Assembly: GCA_023301405.1 (NCBI GenBank)
Contig: JALZUX010000389.1
Coordinates: 1 to 9,203, forward strand
Length of the DNA stretch: 9,203 nucleotides
From: Granulosicoccaceae bacterium
Lineage (GTDB): Bacteria > Pseudomonadota > Gammaproteobacteria > Granulosicoccales > Granulosicoccaceae
Direction of reading: 5' to 3'
The notes under the pieces were generated by a model, which saw only the letters and a list, made by a program, of their open reading frames with translations, did no database searches and was not told where the DNA came from. A program made the position numbers and the translations under genes. Positions 7,086 through 9,203 of the stretch are shown here, in pieces (within the stretch, counting starts at the first letter, position 1; every line of letters begins with the position of its first letter).

Positions 7086-8429
7086 ATGGTCATGATCAAG
7101 GTTAAAAAATTACCTCATGATGCTGGGCCTGCTGCATGGAATTCTATACTGGCAAATCGCATTGCTGCCCCGGCACTTGCCGAACGCCGCAACGCCGATT
7201 GGTTAATCATCGGGGCGGGTTTTGCAGGACTGGCCGCTGCCCGCCGGCTGCGTGAGTTGCACCCGGTTGATCGCATAGTGCTTGTTGAGGCCAGTACCGT
7301 TGCCGACGGCCCCGCTGGCCGGAATTCCGGATTCATGATAGACCTTCCACATGATTTATCGTCCGATGATTATGGTGGTGCAGTAGACGCTGATAGGCAG
7401 CAAACAGTGGTGAACCGCGCAGCGATAAAGTTTGCTGAAAATACCGCTAAAGATTTTGGCTTGAATGAAGAGGCGTTAGTAGTGAGTGGTAAAATTAATG
7501 CAGCTGCAACAAGTAACGGTCTTGCAAATAACCGTGATTACGCTGCGCACCTTACCACCATGCAGGAATCCCATGAACTGCTCGACGCTGCACAGATGAA
7601 ATCCATCACCGGCATTGACTACTATCAAGGCGGCTTATTTACGCCCGGCACTGCCATGCTGCAACCAGCGCTCTATATTCGAGGAATGGCAGATGGTGTG
7701 GTTCGGATGGGAGTTGATCTGTATGAAAAATCGCCAGTGGTAAGTTTGCAGTTGGCAGGTACTGACTGGATAGCAAAAACCCCTTCAGGTGCGATAACAG
7801 CACCACGGGTTATTTTGGCGGTTAACGGCCATGCTGAGAGTTTTGGTTTTTATCAACGTAAGCTTATGCATGTATTTACCTATGGCTCAATGACGCGACG
7901 GTTATGCGCAGACGACGTGAAGCGGCTAGGCGGTGAAGCACGTTGGGGAATTACACCGGCCGACCCGATGGGTACCACCGTAAGGCGGTTATCGGGTATT
8001 GGTGGTGACCGTCTTATAATTCGAAATCGTTTTACTTATAACCCGTCTATGGAGGTGACAAGCAATCGCCTTGATCGAGTTGCGCTTTCACATAATCAGG
8101 CATTCAAAGCCAGGTTCAATAGTCTGGGTGATATACCCATGGAGTACACATGGGGTGGAAGGCTATGTGTGAGTCGCAACAATGTTCAGGCTGTTGAAGA
8201 AGTCAGGCCGGGGTTGTTTACAGCGGTTTGCCAGAATGGGTTGGGGGCGGCCAAAGGGACGTTGGGTGGAATGGTAGTAGCGGAGTTGGCTAGTGGTTAT
8301 TCGTCTGAATTGGTTCGGCAAGTGTCGGGTCAGGGTGGTTTAAAGTCGTTGCCGCCTGAGCCGATTGCGTGGGTCGGGGCTAATGCGATTATTCGCTGGG
8401 ATGAGTTTCAAGCGGGGCGCGAGTTGTAG
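7086..8429 (+). CDS. FAD-dependent oxidoreductase, DAO / PuuB-like family
   Basis: Flavoprotein amine or amino-acid oxidoreductase of 447 residues. The Rossmann FAD site is complete: WLIIGAGFAGLAAARRL with GxGxxG at 43-48 and Glu68 at the end of the second strand. Next comes PAGRNSGFMIDLPHD, where GRNSG (78-82) matches the (S/A)GRN(G/S)G segment typical of gamma-glutamylputrescine oxidase and sarcosine oxidase-like enzymes. MLQPALYIRGMADG corresponds to PuuB's HPLNLA region. The C-terminal YTWGGRLCVSRN and GLFTAVCQNGLGAAKGTLGG match the family's second FAD-contact region. Likely chemistry is oxidation of a C-N bond in a secondary amine or D-amino acid to an imine, in the cytoplasm. The ATG at 7086 is chosen over the TTG at 7080; ATG 7092 is possible, and no clear Shine-Dalgarno decides. 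It lies 50 bp after the mttB-like gene and is probably the last gene of the operon. Confidence 0.88.
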   Translation: MVMIKVKKLPHDAGPAAWNSILANRIAAPALAERRNADWLIIGAGFAGLAAARRLRELHPVDRIVLVEASTVADGPAGRNSGFMIDLPHDLSSDDYGGAVDADRQQTVVNRAAIKFAENTAKDFGLNEEALVVSGKINAAATSNGLANNRDYAAHLTTMQESHELLDAAQMKSITGIDYYQGGLFTPGTAMLQPALYIRGMADGVVRMGVDLYEKSPVVSLQLAGTDWIAKTPSGAITAPRVILAVNGHAESFGFYQRKLMHVFTYGSMTRRLCADDVKRLGGEARWGITPADPMGTTVRRLSGIGGDRLIIRNRFTYNPSMEVTSNRLDRVALSHNQAFKARFNSLGDIPMEYTWGGRLCVSRNNVQAVEEVRPGLFTAVCQNGLGAAKGTLGGMVVAELASGYSSELVRQVSGQGGLKSLPPEPIAWVGANAIIRWDEFQAGREL

Positions 8430-8433
8430 GGAG

Positions 8434-8454
8434 GGCCTTCAGAAAGCGAAGGCC
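8434..8454 (+). terminator. Hairpin just after the cassette; possible weak terminator
   Basis: GGCCTTC and GAAGGCC form a perfect 7-bp stem with a 7-base loop, starting five bases after the FAD-gene stop. The position fits transcript termination or 3'-end protection. No T-run follows (the next bases are agttatgg), so it is not a canonical intrinsic terminator. Confidence 0.45.
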
Positions 8455-8965
8455 AGTTATGGCTTAGCGATAAATTGGCAGCGATCCGAGCTTCGTACAG
8501 AAAGAACAGGGTTTTAGCTGGCACTTGAGTGGTCATAGGCGCTGTTGTATTGCTGGAGTTGAAATAAACTTAATTACTGATCGAAATAGATAAGGCAGCT
8601 GAAAGGATAGGGTGGGAAATTGTCTTGTTTCTTGTGACGGTGGTGTTCGTAGTTACTGTTAGTTAAGTGGTTAGATCCACAGAAAAAAGTGTGTCGTGTA
8701 TAGTGGCAAACCGTAGGAAAAAACCGGGTGTCATCAACGGGAAATTATTGCTAACAAGGTGTAGTCGTAGTGGTTTCTATACAGGGAACCGCAAAAGCAG
8801 GCGACGGCTTATTTCATGGTTAAGCTGCGTATAGATCAATGAGACGAGATTCACATTTTCATTTTTACAGTGCCTCAACCAGATCTATTAAATCTAATAA
8901 AAGCTTAAGCTGTGAACGGTATCGCGTTCCTCAAAGGCAGAAGGCTGCAGACTAGCTAGGTATAG

Positions 8966-9001
8966 GTTCGAGTCTTTTCGGTTTGACGCGCTGATTCGAA
9001 C
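8966..9001. repeat. Inverted repeat in the leader of the 9026 gene
   Basis: GTTCGAGTC (8966-8974) and GATTCGAAC (8993-9001) pair over nine positions, with one G-U pair if transcribed, around an 18-base loop. The right arm ends 24 bases before the ATG at 9026. It could be a leader hairpin or a protein-binding dyad. The arms resemble tRNA T-arm sequence, but no tRNA surrounds them. Confidence 0.4.
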
Positions 9002-9025
9002 TACCCTGTTTATCCTGAGGCTATT

Positions 9026-9203
9026 ATGAGACTTTCTTTCAAAAAAAGTGTGCTCGCCATTTCGCTAGCGACCTTGTCTAATGCTGTCATTGCTGGCGGT
9101 GAACCGGAGCAATCCAACGAGCCACAAGGCGTGGCTGTTGATATCTCGGAGGTAGATTTAGAAAGTGATTTAAATCCTGCGATATTCGAGCCGTCTTTGG
9201 ATG
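9026..9203 (+). CDS. Secreted protein, N-terminal fragment (right edge of window)
   Basis: Only the first 59 codons are visible. TGAGG ends five bases before the ATG, a good ribosome binding site. The N-terminus MRLSFKKSVLAISLATLSNA is a typical Sec signal peptide: a basic n-region (Arg2, Lys6, Lys7) and a hydrophobic core. The likely signal peptidase I cut follows Ala-Val-Ile-Ala at residues 20-23. There is no lipobox cysteine. The start of the mature protein is acidic and rich in Glu, Asp, Ser and Pro, with no domain recognisable so far. It is probably periplasmic, surface or extracellular. Its function cannot be told from this fragment. The ~600-bp spacer suggests a transcription unit separate from the cassette upstream. 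Confidence 0.7.
   Translation, partial: MRLSFKKSVLAISLATLSNAVIAGGEPEQSNEPQGVAVDISEVDLESDLNPAIFEPSLD

Larger units (their letters stand above)
8430..9025. other. Long spacer before the secreted-protein gene
   Basis: No credible coding frame is seen on either strand. Besides the hairpin at 8434-8454, it contains a 10-bp palindrome AGCTTAAGCT at 8902-8911 and a short dyad GCTTA/TAAGC at 8807-8825. An AT-rich stretch at about 8885-8900 could hold a promoter -10, but no matched -35 is convincing. TTGACG at 8983-8988 resembles a -35 box but lies too near the next start to be clear. Confidence 0.5.

Noticed and set aside
8935..8985. tRNA-like sequence with a T-arm-like GGTTCGAGTC
   Set aside because: The T-arm would have a mismatch, and no matching acceptor, D-arm or anticodon stem can be drawn around it.

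Overview
The window looks like chromosomal DNA of an aerobic, probably marine, proteobacterium, most likely gammaproteobacterial. The grounds are moderate base composition, a full-length proteobacterial AMP nucleosidase, large lipid-anchored carbohydrate-binding proteins, and a catabolic cassette with a non-pyrrolysine MttB-family protein of the kind found in marine Alpha- and Gammaproteobacteria. The assignment to a group is inference. There are no rRNA, tRNA, CRISPR, phage or IS features.

Layout: (1) Bases 1-1506, minus strand: the N-terminal 502 codons of a lipoprotein with a malectin domain, a second beta-sandwich carbohydrate-binding-like domain, a PKD-like domain and an acidic Asn-Glu-Asp repeat; it runs off the left edge. 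(2) 1507-2017: non-coding spacer. (3) 2018-3493, minus strand: AMP nucleosidase (amn). (4) 3494-3693: divergent intergenic region with two overlapping palindromes that look like a GntR-family operator. (5) 3694-8429, plus strand: a compact cassette of GntR/FCD regulator, DHDPS/NAL-family lyase, a 56-residue ORF, an MttB-family methyltransferase-like protein and a DAO-family FAD oxidoreductase. The first four genes are joined by ATGA stop/start overlaps; the last follows after about 50 bp. (6) 8430-9025: spacer with a hairpin after the cassette and an inverted repeat just before the next gene. (7) 9026-9203: the first 59 codons of a secreted protein cut by the right edge.

Working hypothesis: the cassette is a self-regulated catabolic operon for a small N-methylated or cyclic amine/amino acid. 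The MttB-like protein would act on the quaternary or methylated nitrogen, the FAD enzyme would oxidise the resulting amine, and the DHDPS-family enzyme would cleave or deaminate a 2-oxo-acid product. A betaine of proline or hydroxyproline would fit, because hydroxyproline catabolism uses a FAD dehydrogenase followed by a DHDPS-family deaminase. The substrate is not shown by the sequence.

The most notable item is the 56-residue ORF between the lyase and the MttB gene. It has a strong Shine-Dalgarno sequence and is coupled on both sides. Its N-terminus faintly resembles the start of PuuC-like aldehyde dehydrogenases, so it may be the remnant of a deleted dehydrogenase or a small protein in its own right.
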